This document shows, piece after piece, positions 7,033-15,105 of a stretch of DNA of 36,460 nucleotides (positions within the stretch are counted from its first letter, which is position 1; each line of letters begins with the position of its first letter). The position numbers were made by a program, and so were the translations under genes. The stretch is from NCBI GenBank assembly GCA_902762805.1, contig CACWPQ010000025.1, positions 1 to 36,460 of the forward strand. Reading direction: 5' to 3'. The notes beneath the pieces were generated by a model, which searched no databases, had not been told where the DNA came from, and worked only from the letters and a program-made list of their open reading frames with translations. This DNA is from an uncultured Bacteroidota bacterium (GTDB lineage: Bacteria; Bacteroidota; Bacteroidia; Bacteroidales; P3).

Positions 7033-8580
7033 TCAATCGCCGTCGTCGAAGAAGACGTTTTTCCAGGGGCGTTTGGGGCGCTGGGGGTGTTCTTGGAGTG
7101 GTGCGATGCCGAGGGCGTGGAGTGTGGCGTCGAGTTCGCGCTGGTTGTCGGAGATGACCATGAGGCGGTCGCCGGCGTGGAGGACGGTCATGCCTGTGGG
7201 GACGAAGTAGTGGTCGCCGCGCTTGACCATGATGACGAGTGTTTTTTCGGGCATGCCGAGGTCCATCAGGCGGGTGCCCTGGAGGAGCATTTCGGGTGTG
7301 ATTTCGATTTCCATGGTGGCGGACTTGATTTCCTCGGGGAAGTCGATGTCGAAGTCAGCGGAGAGTGCCTGCGGGCGCACACGTGGCGGTTTGGATACGC
7401 GCAGCCATTTGGCCACTAGGGGCAGGGTGGTGCCCTGGACGACGAGGCTGACGAGGGTGCAGAGGAAGACGATGTTGAACATCTCGGCGCTGTGGGGCAC
7501 GCCGGCGGCGCGGCAGAGGATGGCGAAGATGATGGGCACGGCGCCGCGCAGGCCCACCCAGGAGACGAAGATGCGGTCGCGCAGGGTGTAGTGGCGGAAG
7601 GGGGCGAGGGAGGCGAAGACGGACAGCGGTCGGGTGACGAAGATCATGACGAAGCTGATCACCAGGCCCGGCACGAGGACGGTCTTCAGCTCGGAGGGGT
7701 TGACCAGGAGGCCGAGGATGAGGAACATCGAGAGCTGGGCGAGCCAGGTGATGGCGTCGAAGAAGTTACGCGTGGAGCGTTTGTGGACGAAGCGGCTGTT
7801 GCCGACGACGAGGCCGGCGAGGTAGACGGCGAGGAAGCTGTTGCCCTTGAGGTAGTAGGTGGCGGCGAAGACGAAGAAGGAGCCGGCGAGGACGAGGATG
7901 GGGTAGAGGGCCACGTTGTCGAGCCCGACGCGGTTGATGAGCCACACCATGGCTTTGCCCAGCAGCCATCCGGCGACGGCGCCGATGGCGAGTTGCGAGA
8001 CGAGCATCAGGAGCGCGCTGCCGTAGTGTGGCTCGCCGCCTTGGAGGACGAGGGAGATGAAGGTGAGCACGAGGACGTAAGCCATGGGGTCGTTGGCGCC
8101 GCTTTCGAGTTCGAGGGTGGGCCGGAGCCGGTGCCTGAGGTTGAGGCCGCGGCCGCGGAGGATGGAGAAGACGGAGGCGGAGTCGGTGCTGCTCATGGTG
8201 GCGGCGAGGAGGAGGCAACCCATGAGTGTGACGCCAATCTCGTGGGGCAGAATGAGATAGAGGATGAGGCCGGTGGCCACGGCGGTGAGCAGCACGCCGA
8301 CGGTGGCGAGCATGACGCCGGGGCCGAGGACGGGGCGTATGTCCTTGATTTTGGTGTCGAGGCCGCCGGAGAAGAGGATGGCGCTCAGGGCCACGGTGCC
8401 CACCATCTGGGCCACCTCGATGTTGTCGAAGTGGATGCCGAGGCCGTCGCTGCCGAAGAGCATGCCGACGCCGAGGAAAAGCAACAGGGCCGGCACGCCG
8501 AAACGCGAGCCCGCCTTGCCTGCCAAAATGCTGGCAAAGAAGAGGATGGAGAGGATGAGGAGGTAGAATTCTATCTGCAT
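7033..8580 (-). CDS. potassium/proton antiporter (CPA family, NhaP2/CvrA-like)
   Basis: Predicted 515-residue inner-membrane protein. About twelve hydrophobic segments cover residues 1-400. Conserved features of cation:proton antiporters include SSTDSASVF and LELESGANDPMAYVLV, which contains the ND ion-binding pair, and WVGLRGAVPI near the end of the membrane part. The cytoplasmic tail (about 400-515) looks like a TrkA-C/RCK-C regulatory domain (MLLQGTRLMDLGMP, MVKRGDHYFVPTG). This combination matches K+/H+ antiporters of the NhaP2/CvrA group, which export K+ or Na+ in exchange for protons; the exact ion is inferred. The start at 8580 is the only well-placed ATG. It is divergent from the flavoprotein gene. 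Confidence 0.9.
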   Translation of the reverse strand: MQIEFYLLILSILFFASILAGKAGSRFGVPALLLFLGVGMLFGSDGLGIHFDNIEVAQMVGTVALSAILFSGGLDTKIKDIRPVLGPGVMLATVGVLLTAVATGLILYLILPHEIGVTLMGCLLLAATMSSTDSASVFSILRGRGLNLRHRLRPTLELESGANDPMAYVLVLTFISLVLQGGEPHYGSALLMLVSQLAIGAVAGWLLGKAMVWLINRVGLDNVALYPILVLAGSFFVFAATYYLKGNSFLAVYLAGLVVGNSRFVHKRSTRNFFDAITWLAQLSMFLILGLLVNPSELKTVLVPGLVISFVMIFVTRPLSVFASLAPFRHYTLRDRIFVSWVGLRGAVPIIFAILCRAAGVPHSAEMFNIVFLCTLVSLVVQGTTLPLVAKWLRVSKPPRVRPQALSADFDIDFPEEIKSATMEIEITPEMLLQGTRLMDLGMPEKTLVIMVKRGDHYFVPTGMTVLHAGDRLMVISDNQRELDATLHALGIAPLQEHPQRPKRPWKNVFFDDGD

Positions 8581-8689
8581 AACTGGGATGATAACGCAGA
8601 AAACGCTATTTTTATTGTCCGGAATGTGCCGATTGCATGTGCCAACGGGTTTTTTTTTCGTCCCGCGGCGTCATGTTGAAAAAAAGTCG

Positions 8690-8697
8690 TATCTTTG
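8690..8697 (+). promoter_or_regulatory. Bacteroidota -7 promoter box
   Basis: TATCTTTG matches the TAnnTTTG -7 element, 19 bp before the ATG at 8717. No clear -33 TTTG is seen at the normal spacing. Confidence 0.6.
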
Positions 8698-8716
8698 CAG
8701 CCAAATTCTACTCGAT

Positions 8717-9337
8717 ATGAAAGCACTACTCCTCAACGGCAGCCCGCATGCGCAGGGCTGCACCTATACAGCCCTCGCCGAGGTGGCGGGGACGCTCCGC
8801 GAAGGCGGCGTCGAGGCCGAAATCGTCCATGTGGGCCATCTGGACATCCGCGGATGCCTGGGCTGCGGAAAATGCAGAGAGTCAGGGCGCTGCGTCTTCG
8901 ACGACAAGGTGAACGAGCTGGCCGCGCGGCTGCGCGAGGCCGACGGGCTGGTGGTGGGGTCGCCGGTCTACTATGCCGGCCCCAACGGCACGCTTACCAA
9001 CCTGCTGGACCGCCTCTTCTTCAGCGCCAGCTACGACCTGCGGATGAAGGTGGGCGCCGCCGTCTGCTCGGCCCGCCGCGCCGGCACCACCGCCACGCTC
9101 GACCGCCTGAACAAGTACTTCGCCCTGGCCGAGATGCCGATAGCCAGCAGCCGCTACTGGAACATGGTGCACGGACGCGACGCCGGCGAGGTGGTGCAGG
9201 ACGAGGAGGGGATGCAGGTGATGCGCGTGCTGGGGCGCAACATGGCGTTCCTCATCCGCGCCATCGCAGCCGAGCGCGCCGCCCACGGCCTGCCCGTGGA
9301 GGAGCCGCAGCGCATCCACACCAACTATATCCGCTAG
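8717..9337 (+). CDS. flavodoxin-fold NAD(P)H-dependent oxidoreductase
   Basis: Predicted 206-residue soluble FMN protein of the NADPH-dependent FMN reductase/iron-sulfur flavoprotein group. The N-terminal phosphate-binding loop reads LLNGSPHAQGCTY, and the second FMN loop is GSPVYYAGPNGTLTNLLDR. Cysteines at CLGCGKC and the nearby RCVFDD (about residues 47-60) are where relatives hold a cysteine motif. The role is probably reduction of flavin, quinone or another small acceptor; the substrate cannot be told. The open frame runs upstream to 8588, but ATG 8717 is chosen because it follows the promoter and starts exactly at the first beta-strand. Confidence 0.85.
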   Translation: MKALLLNGSPHAQGCTYTALAEVAGTLREGGVEAEIVHVGHLDIRGCLGCGKCRESGRCVFDDKVNELAARLREADGLVVGSPVYYAGPNGTLTNLLDRLFFSASYDLRMKVGAAVCSARRAGTTATLDRLNKYFALAEMPIASSRYWNMVHGRDAGEVVQDEEGMQVMRVLGRNMAFLIRAIAAERAAHGLPVEEPQRIHTNYIR

Positions 9338-9363
9338 GCGGGCGCCACGACGTGGCACGCCTG
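9336..9363 (+). terminator. weak hairpin after the flavoprotein gene
   Basis: GCCAC and GTGGC with flanking GGCG/CGCC pairs can form an interrupted hairpin right after the stop codon. There is no T-run, so a terminator role is only suggested by position. Confidence 0.25.
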
Positions 9364-9424
9364 CAGTCCCTATAATTTCTTCGATGGCGCAATATTTTGT
9401 TCGCGCCCGCGTTATGGTGGATTG

Positions 9425-10684
9425 ATGATTGACTATCAGAAATACCGATTGGACAACGGGCTGGCGGTGCTCACCCACGAGGCGTGGGACACGCCGCTGG
9501 CCACCGTCAACCTGCTCTATAACGTCGGTGCCCGCGACGAGGACCCGCAGCGCACGGGCTTTGCCCACCTCTTCGAGCACCTGATGTTCGGCGGCACGGA
9601 GCGCGTGCCCGACTTCGACGCCGTGGTCTCCGCCCTCGGCGGCGAAAACAACGCCTCCACCAACAACGACGTCACCAACTACTACATCACCCTCCCGGCC
9701 CAGGGGCTGGCCACCGCGCTGGAGCTCGAGGCCGACCGCATGCTGGGCCTCAGCCTGACGCCCAAGGCGCTGGAGGTGCAGCAACATGTGGTGACCGAGG
9801 AGTTCAACCAGCGCTACATGAACCGCCCCTATGGCGACGTGTGGCTCCTGCTGCGTCCGCTCTGCTACCGGGTGCACCCCTACCGCTGGCCCACCATCGG
9901 GGCCGACATACGCCACGTGAGCGAGGCCACGCTCGACGACGTCACCGCCTTCCACCGCCGCTTCTACCGCCCCGACAACGCCATCCTGGCCGTCGCCGCG
10001 CCCATGCGCCACGAGGAGATAATCCGCGAGGTGGAGCGCGCCTGGCATTGCTCGAGCAGCCGCTGGGATGGCGACCGCCCCTACGCCGCCGAGCGCCCCT
10101 ACGCCGCCGAGCCGGAGCAGGCCGGGGCGCGCCGGCAGGAGGTGACGCGCGCCGTGCCGGCCGAGGCCGTCTACATGGCCTGGCCCATGTGCGACCGCTT
10201 CGACCCCCACTTCCGCCCCTGCGACCTCATCTCCGACCTGCTGGGCAACGGCAAGTCGAGCCGCCTGTACGACCGCATCGTCCGCCCCGGCCGCCTGGTC
10301 AGCGAGGCCGACGCCTACATCACCGGCGACGCCGGCCCCGGCCTGATGGTGTTCAGCGCGCGCCTGCTGCCCGGCGTCAGCCCCGACGAGCTGGTCGCCG
10401 CCTTGCGCAGCGAGGTCAATGCGCTGGCCGCCAGCAGGGTGGCCGAGGAGGAGCTCCGCAAGGTGCAGGGCAAGTACGAGGTCACGCATGCCTACTCGCA
10501 GTACAAGGCCGCCGACCGCGCCTACGCCCTCTGCTACAACACCTGGCTCGGCAGCACCGACTGGGTCAACCGCGAGCCCGCGCTCTACCGCGCCGTCACC
10601 CCCGCGCAGCTCCAGGCCGCCGCAGCGCAGCTGTTCGACCCGCAGAGGGAGAATATATTGATTGTGAAACATGAGACTGATTGA
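9425..10684 (+). CDS. M16-family zinc peptidase (pitrilysin/insulinase type)
   Basis: Predicted 419-residue peptidase. The inverted zinc motif HLFEH is complete (His48, Glu51, His52), and the third ligand is probably Glu125 or Glu126 in VVTEEFNQ. The Arg/Tyr pair expected in the inactive C-terminal M16 half is suggested by DLLGNGKSSRLYDRIV. It is a short, single-copy version: many Bacteroidota have two neighbouring M16 genes, one with and one without the motif, but no partner is visible. There is no signal peptide from this start, so it is probably cytoplasmic. RPYAAE is duplicated in tandem at about residues 218-229. The stop lies inside the next gene (14-nt overlap). An in-frame TTG at 9422 is possible but less likely than ATG 9425. 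Confidence 0.9.
   Translation: MIDYQKYRLDNGLAVLTHEAWDTPLATVNLLYNVGARDEDPQRTGFAHLFEHLMFGGTERVPDFDAVVSALGGENNASTNNDVTNYYITLPAQGLATALELEADRMLGLSLTPKALEVQQHVVTEEFNQRYMNRPYGDVWLLLRPLCYRVHPYRWPTIGADIRHVSEATLDDVTAFHRRFYRPDNAILAVAAPMRHEEIIREVERAWHCSSSRWDGDRPYAAERPYAAEPEQAGARRQEVTRAVPAEAVYMAWPMCDRFDPHFRPCDLISDLLGNGKSSRLYDRIVRPGRLVSEADAYITGDAGPGLMVFSARLLPGVSPDELVAALRSEVNALAASRVAEEELRKVQGKYEVTHAYSQYKAADRAYALCYNTWLGSTDWVNREPALYRAVTPAQLQAAAAQLFDPQRENILIVKHETD
10076..10111 (+). repeat. 18-bp in-frame tandem duplication
   Basis: Two exact copies of an 18-bp unit (10076-10093 and 10094-10111) encode RPYAAE twice in the M16 peptidase, in the loop region between its two halves. The duplication keeps the frame. 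Confidence 0.8.
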
Positions 10685-11636
10685 CAGCATACTGAACCTT
10701 GCCCAGCGCATCTGGCAGCGCCTCTCGGCCGTCGACTGGCTGGGACGTGCCAGCCGCCTCATCGACTGGATTGGCCGCATCATGCACAAGATGCTCTTCC
10801 AGTGGCTGATGCCCACCAAATACCGCTCGCTCACCAAGAAGCAGATTTTCGAAATCATCTTCAAGTCCGACACCCCCGCCGGCAAGAAGTTCGACGTCTG
10901 GCTCTTAGTGCTCATCGTGCTGAATATCATCCTTTTGATGGTCGACAGCGTCACCGGCACCACCTCCACCATGACCACCGGCGTCACCCGCTCCTGGCGC
11001 TTCGTCATCTTCAAAGCCCTCGAGTGGGGCTTCACCATCGTCTTCACCTTCGAGTACTACCTCCGCATCTACTGCCTCAAGCGCCCGATGAAGTATGTCC
11101 TCTCCTTCTGGGGCATCGTCGACTTCCTCTCCATCTTCCCGTCCTACCTCAGCCTCTTCTTCCCCACCATGCAGGCGCTCACCGTGCTGCGGTTGCTGCG
11201 CGTGATGCGTGTGTTCCGCATCTTCAAGCTCGAGCGTTTCCAGCTCGAGACCTTCCACCTCCTCAACGCCCTCCGCGCCAGCGCCGTCAAGATATTCATC
11301 TTCATGCTTTTCGTGCTGGTGGCGGCGGTCATCCTGGGAGCGCTGATGTACTCGATCGAGGGCGAGGAAAATCCCGCCTTCAAGAGCATCCCCGCCGGCA
11401 TCTACTGGGCCGTCGTCACCATCACCACCGTGGGCTATGGCGATGTGACGCCCATGACCTCGGGCGGACGCTTCCTGGCCGTAATCGTCATGTTGCTAGG
11501 TTATTCCATCATCGCCGTCCCCACTGGCATTGTGGCCGGCGAGACCATCCGCGAGCACCGCCGACCCGCAAACCGACTCCGCCGGAGCGCCGTCGAGCGC
11601 CAATACGACGAAGAAAACGAAGCCGTGAAAAATTAA
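10671..11636 (+). CDS. voltage-gated potassium channel (Kv-type, six-TM)
   Basis: Predicted 321-residue inner-membrane ion channel subunit, presumably tetrameric. The hydrophobic segments fit S1-S4, a pore loop and S6. S4 carries regularly spaced arginines (LRLLRVMRVFRIFKL, about residues 178-192), the voltage-sensor signature. The K+ selectivity filter TVGYGD is at residues 253-258, followed by S6 with the PTGIVAGE gate region. The N-terminal about 70 residues are amphipathic and cytoplasmic. It overlaps the M16 gene by 14 nt, so the two are translationally coupled, an unexpected pairing. The C-terminal tail is short and has no RCK or cyclic-nucleotide domain. Confidence 0.92.
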   Translation: MRLIDSILNLAQRIWQRLSAVDWLGRASRLIDWIGRIMHKMLFQWLMPTKYRSLTKKQIFEIIFKSDTPAGKKFDVWLLVLIVLNIILLMVDSVTGTTSTMTTGVTRSWRFVIFKALEWGFTIVFTFEYYLRIYCLKRPMKYVLSFWGIVDFLSIFPSYLSLFFPTMQALTVLRLLRVMRVFRIFKLERFQLETFHLLNALRASAVKIFIFMLFVLVAAVILGALMYSIEGEENPAFKSIPAGIYWAVVTITTVGYGDVTPMTSGGRFLAVIVMLLGYSIIAVPTGIVAGETIREHRRPANRLRRSAVERQYDEENEAVKN

Positions 11637-11680
11637 TTCCCCTTACAACCAACAAGATGCAATCATTATGAATTTTTTTC

Positions 11681-11711
11681 TTGCACAGTCACCCAAAAAT
11701 CCGTATCTTTG
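11681..11711 (+). promoter_or_regulatory. promoter of the TonB receptor gene
   Basis: TTG at 11681-11683 and TATCTTTG at 11704-11711 are 20 bp apart, a good fit to the Bacteroidota -33/-7 promoter. Transcription should begin near 11718, so translation from this RNA cannot start at the upstream ATG 11668. Confidence 0.7.
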
Positions 11712-11748
11712 CACCACGGTTTGTACCGCAAAGTGCCCCCCCGTCGGG

Positions 11749-14196
11749 GTGGCGACCGAAGAACAACCGAAGAACAACCGAAGAACAGCCCTACCGGGTA
11801 CCTACCGTCTACCTAGGCTCTGCCTTGCATTCCTCCTCCTTTCAATTTTCAATTTTCAATTTTCAATTATCCACGCCCAGACCGTCTCCGGCACGGTGAC
11901 CGACGCGCGCACCGGCGAGACCCTCATCGGCGCCACCATCCTCGAAACCGCCACCGGCCGCGGCACCGTCACCAACGCCCACGGCCGCTACACCCTCACC
12001 CCCGGCGTCGCCTCCGCCCGGCTCCGCATCAGCTACATCGGCTACAAAACCCAGCACCACACCCTCGACCTCGCCTCCAACCCCACCCTCAACCTCCGCC
12101 TCGAACCCGCCGTCGAGCTCGACGAGGTCACCATCACCGCCGAGCGCGTCACCGCCCCCACCATGAGCCAGATGTCGGCCATCGAGGTGCCCGTCGAGCA
12201 GATCAAGCTGGTCCCCGTCATCTTCGGCGAGGCCGACGTGCTGAAGGCCATCCAGCTGCTGCCCGGCGTGCAAAGCGGCACCGAGGGCACCAGCGGCATC
12301 TATGTGCGCGGCGGCGGCCCCGACGAGAACCTCTTCCTCCTCGACGGCATCCCCCTCTACAACGTCAACCACCTCGGCGGCTTCTTCTCCGCCTTCAACA
12401 GCGACGCTATCAAAAACGTCACCCTCTACAAAGGCTCCTTCCCCGCCCGCTTCTCGGGCCGCATCTCCTCCGTGCTCGACATCACCACCAACAACGGCAA
12501 CGACCGCGAGTGGCACGGCTCGGCCTCCCTCGGTGCCATCGCCGCCAAGTTCAGCATCGAGGGTCCGCTGGTCAAGGAGCGCACCACCATGAGCCTCTCC
12601 TTCCGCCGCACCTACTTCGACCTCCTCCTGCAACCCCTTCTGCTGCTGGCCAGCAGCGAGAGCGGCGAGGGTCGCTTCAACGGTGGCTACTACTTCTACG
12701 ACCTCAACGCCAAGTTCACCCACCGCTTCAACGACCGCAGCCGCCTCTACGCCTCGCTCTATTCCGGCGACGACGCCGTCTATGCCCGTGTCCGCATTCG
12801 CGAGAGCGACTACGACGGCTACAAGTACAACGAGTCCCTCAACCTGCGCTACGCTTGGGGCAACCTCGCCGCCGCTGTGCGATGGAACTACGTCCTCAAC
12901 CCGCAGCTCTTCATGAACCTCACCGGCGCCTACACCCGCTACCGCAACCGCCTCTCGCTGGGTGTGGAGCTGGACCACTCCTATTCCGGCGTCAGCGAGC
13001 ACGAGGAAGCCGAGATGAGCTTCCGCTCCGGCATCCACGACTTCACGCTGAAGGCCGACTTCGACTACTCGCCCCGCCCCGAGCACAGCATCCGATTCGG
13101 CGCCACGGCCACCCACCACCTCTTCCGCCCCGAGGTGGCTGGCTTCAAAGAGTCCGGCACCGACCTGCAGACCATCGACACCACCATCGGCGAAAGCATC
13201 GTCAACGCCCAGGAGTTCACCCTCTATGCCGAGGACGACTGGGCCGTCAGCGAGGCCCTGAAGGTCAACGCCGGCCTCGCCGCCACGGGCTTCCTGGTCC
13301 AGGGCTCCTTCTACCCCTCCCTCCAGCCCCGCCTCAGCGGCCGCTTCATGCTCACCGACGACCTCTCCCTCAAAGCCGGCTACGCCTACATGACCCAGTA
13401 CCTCCACCTCCTCTCCACCTCCAACGTCAGCCTCCCCACCGACCTCTGGGTCCCCGTCACCAAGCGCATCCCCCCCATGGGCAGCCACCAGGTGGCCGCC
13501 GGACTCTTCTACTCCCGCTGGGGCATCGACTTCTCCGTCGAGGCCTACTACAAGTGGATGCACAACCTCATGGAGTACCTCCCCGGCAGCTCCTTCTTCG
13601 GCTCCAGCACCGGCTGGGAGAACAAGGTGTGCCTCGGCGACGGCCGCGCCTACGGCCTCGAACTCCTCGCCCAAAAGTCCTTCGGCGACATCACCGGCTG
13701 GATCGGTTACACCCTCAGCCGCACCCTCCGCACCTTCCCCCAGCTCAACAACGGCCGCGAGTTCCCCGCCAAGTACGATCGCATCCACGACATCTCCATC
13801 ACCCTCCAGTACAAGCCCAACCCCCGTTTCGACTGCGGCCTCACCTGGGTCTTCGCCACCGGCACCACCGCCACCCTCGGCCTGCAGCAGTTCCAGGGCG
13901 AGACCGAAGAAGACTACCGTCCCGGCTCCACCGATTGGAGCACCTTCGACTACATCGAGTCGCGCAACAACTTCCGCCTCCCCGCCTACCACCGCATGGA
14001 CCTCAGCGTCAACTTCCACAAGCAGAAGAAACACGGCGTGCGCACGTGGAACATCAGCGTCTACAACCTCTATAACCGCCAGAACCCCTTCCTCGTCTAC
14101 CGGGGCTACAAGGAGAACTCCGGCTCCACACCCGTCCTCAAACAGCTCTCGATCTTCCCCATCATCCCTTCGATTTCATACATATATAAATTCTAA
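11749..14196 (+). CDS. TonB-dependent receptor with carboxypeptidase-regulatory-like N-terminus
   Basis: Outer-membrane beta-barrel importer. After the signal peptide (cleavage probably after IIHAQ) comes a CarboxypepD_reg-like domain (TVSGTVTDARTGETLIGATI), then a plug (KAIQLLPGVQSG, YVRGGGPDENLFLLDGIPLY) and a barrel of about 600 residues ending in a terminal aromatic (IYKF). The partner gene is the DUF4249 lipoprotein 6 bp downstream, a known pairing; the substrate is unknown. The start is uncertain. The open frame reaches ATG 11668, but that ATG precedes the -7 box. No ATG exists in any frame between the promoter and the signal peptide, so GTG 11749 is used here. The leader holds an 11-mer array, and a heptamer array encodes the signal-peptide core. 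Confidence 0.85.
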   Translation: MATEEQPKNNRRTALPGTYRLPRLCLAFLLLSIFNFQFSIIHAQTVSGTVTDARTGETLIGATILETATGRGTVTNAHGRYTLTPGVASARLRISYIGYKTQHHTLDLASNPTLNLRLEPAVELDEVTITAERVTAPTMSQMSAIEVPVEQIKLVPVIFGEADVLKAIQLLPGVQSGTEGTSGIYVRGGGPDENLFLLDGIPLYNVNHLGGFFSAFNSDAIKNVTLYKGSFPARFSGRISSVLDITTNNGNDREWHGSASLGAIAAKFSIEGPLVKERTTMSLSFRRTYFDLLLQPLLLLASSESGEGRFNGGYYFYDLNAKFTHRFNDRSRLYASLYSGDDAVYARVRIRESDYDGYKYNESLNLRYAWGNLAAAVRWNYVLNPQLFMNLTGAYTRYRNRLSLGVELDHSYSGVSEHEEAEMSFRSGIHDFTLKADFDYSPRPEHSIRFGATATHHLFRPEVAGFKESGTDLQTIDTTIGESIVNAQEFTLYAEDDWAVSEALKVNAGLAATGFLVQGSFYPSLQPRLSGRFMLTDDLSLKAGYAYMTQYLHLLSTSNVSLPTDLWVPVTKRIPPMGSHQVAAGLFYSRWGIDFSVEAYYKWMHNLMEYLPGSSFFGSSTGWENKVCLGDGRAYGLELLAQKSFGDITGWIGYTLSRTLRTFPQLNNGREFPAKYDRIHDISITLQYKPNPRFDCGLTWVFATGTTATLGLQQFQGETEEDYRPGSTDWSTFDYIESRNNFRLPAYHRMDLSVNFHKQKKHGVRTWNISVYNLYNRQNPFLVYRGYKENSGSTPVLKQLSIFPIIPSISYIYKF
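11756..11788 (+). repeat. 11-mer tandem repeat, three units
   Basis: CCGAAGAACAA occurs at 11756-11766 and 11767-11777, and with one change at 11778-11788. It lies between the promoter and the hydrophobic part of the TonB receptor signal peptide. A unit gain or loss would change the reading frame relative to any start upstream of it. Confidence 0.8.
11841..11868 (+). repeat. heptamer array (TTCAATT x4) in a signal-peptide coding region
   Basis: Four exact copies of TTCAATT occupy 28 bp and encode part of SIFNFQFSII, the hydrophobic core of the TonB receptor signal peptide. This is a low-complexity AT-rich block in GC-rich DNA. It belongs to the AATYYNN heptamer family seen elsewhere in the window. 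Confidence 0.9.
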
Positions 14197-14202
14197 AGCG
14201 CC

Positions 14203-15105
14203 ATGAAAAAGACCCTCTCCCTCTTCGCTGCCGCCCTGCTGCTGGGCGCCTGCACCAAGGACCTCGACATCGATTTCGACGACATGGAGCCCCAAGTGGT
14301 GGTCATGTCGTGCGTGGAGCCCGACACCACGCTCTCGCTGCGGCTCAACTACAGCCGCTTCTTCCTCTCGTCACAGCCCTTCGTCGCCATCGACAACGCT
14401 GCGGTCTCGCTCTCGGTCAACGGCGGCTCCGCCCTGGCGCCGACATCCGCTGCCGGCGGCAACTATGCCTTCGCCCTCCGTCCCCAGCCCGGCGACCGGC
14501 TCGACCTGCAGGTCGACGTGCCCGGCAAGGGGACCGTCGCCGCCTCCACCACCGTCCCCGCGGCGCCGCAGGTGGACAATATCAGCGCCTCGCTCACCGA
14601 AACCGACGGCAACGACCGCACCTATTCCCTCCGCTTCACCCTCCACGACCCCGACGGCGAGGGCAACTTCTACCTCATCCGCTGCCTCGTCCGCCGGCAC
14701 TTTGTCTACAACGGAACGGTGGAATTCGAGGACGAATACCGCCCCTTCACCTGCAACGACTATATGCTCACCGAGGGCATGGACATGGGCACGCTGCTCG
14801 ACAGTGACAACCCGGGCGAGTTCTCCGGCCGCTCCCTCTTCTTCACCGATGCCAATATCAACGGCCGCGGCCACGAGGTCGCGCTCAGCACCGAGCTCTA
14901 CTACAATGACAGGGAACTCTACCTCGAAATCACCTCCTACTCGCGCGACCGTTACCTCTATGAGATCACCGCCGATCAGTACACCGACGACCCCTTCGAG
15001 TCCCTCATCGCCGAACCCGTGCAGGTGCACACCAATATCGACGGCGGCATCGGCATCTTCGCCGCCCGCACCCGCACCCTCGTCCCTATCCCCCTTCCGC
15101 AATGA
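14203..15105 (+). CDS. DUF4249-type lipoprotein, TonB receptor partner
   Basis: Predicted 300-residue lipoprotein. The signal peptide ends in a lipobox LLGAC (Cys about residue 17), followed by TKDLDIDFDD, an acidic stretch like the lipoprotein export signals of Bacteroidota, so it is probably exposed on the outer membrane. The body starts with QVVVMSCVEPDTTLSLRLNYSR, then Ig-like beta-rich sequence, resembling DUF4249 proteins. Such proteins are commonly encoded directly downstream of TonB receptors, as here (6-bp gap), and are thought to act as accessory lids or binding proteins. The stop codon overlaps the dehydrogenase start by 4 nt. Confidence 0.8.
   Translation: MKKTLSLFAAALLLGACTKDLDIDFDDMEPQVVVMSCVEPDTTLSLRLNYSRFFLSSQPFVAIDNAAVSLSVNGGSALAPTSAAGGNYAFALRPQPGDRLDLQVDVPGKGTVAASTTVPAAPQVDNISASLTETDGNDRTYSLRFTLHDPDGEGNFYLIRCLVRRHFVYNGTVEFEDEYRPFTCNDYMLTEGMDMGTLLDSDNPGEFSGRSLFFTDANINGRGHEVALSTELYYNDRELYLEITSYSRDRYLYEITADQYTDDPFESLIAEPVQVHTNIDGGIGIFAARTRTLVPIPLPQ

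Noticed and set aside
11863..14034. 723-codon minus-strand frame opposite the TonB receptor
   Set aside because: Gly/Val/Glu-rich shadow without motifs; the plus strand encodes a clear receptor.
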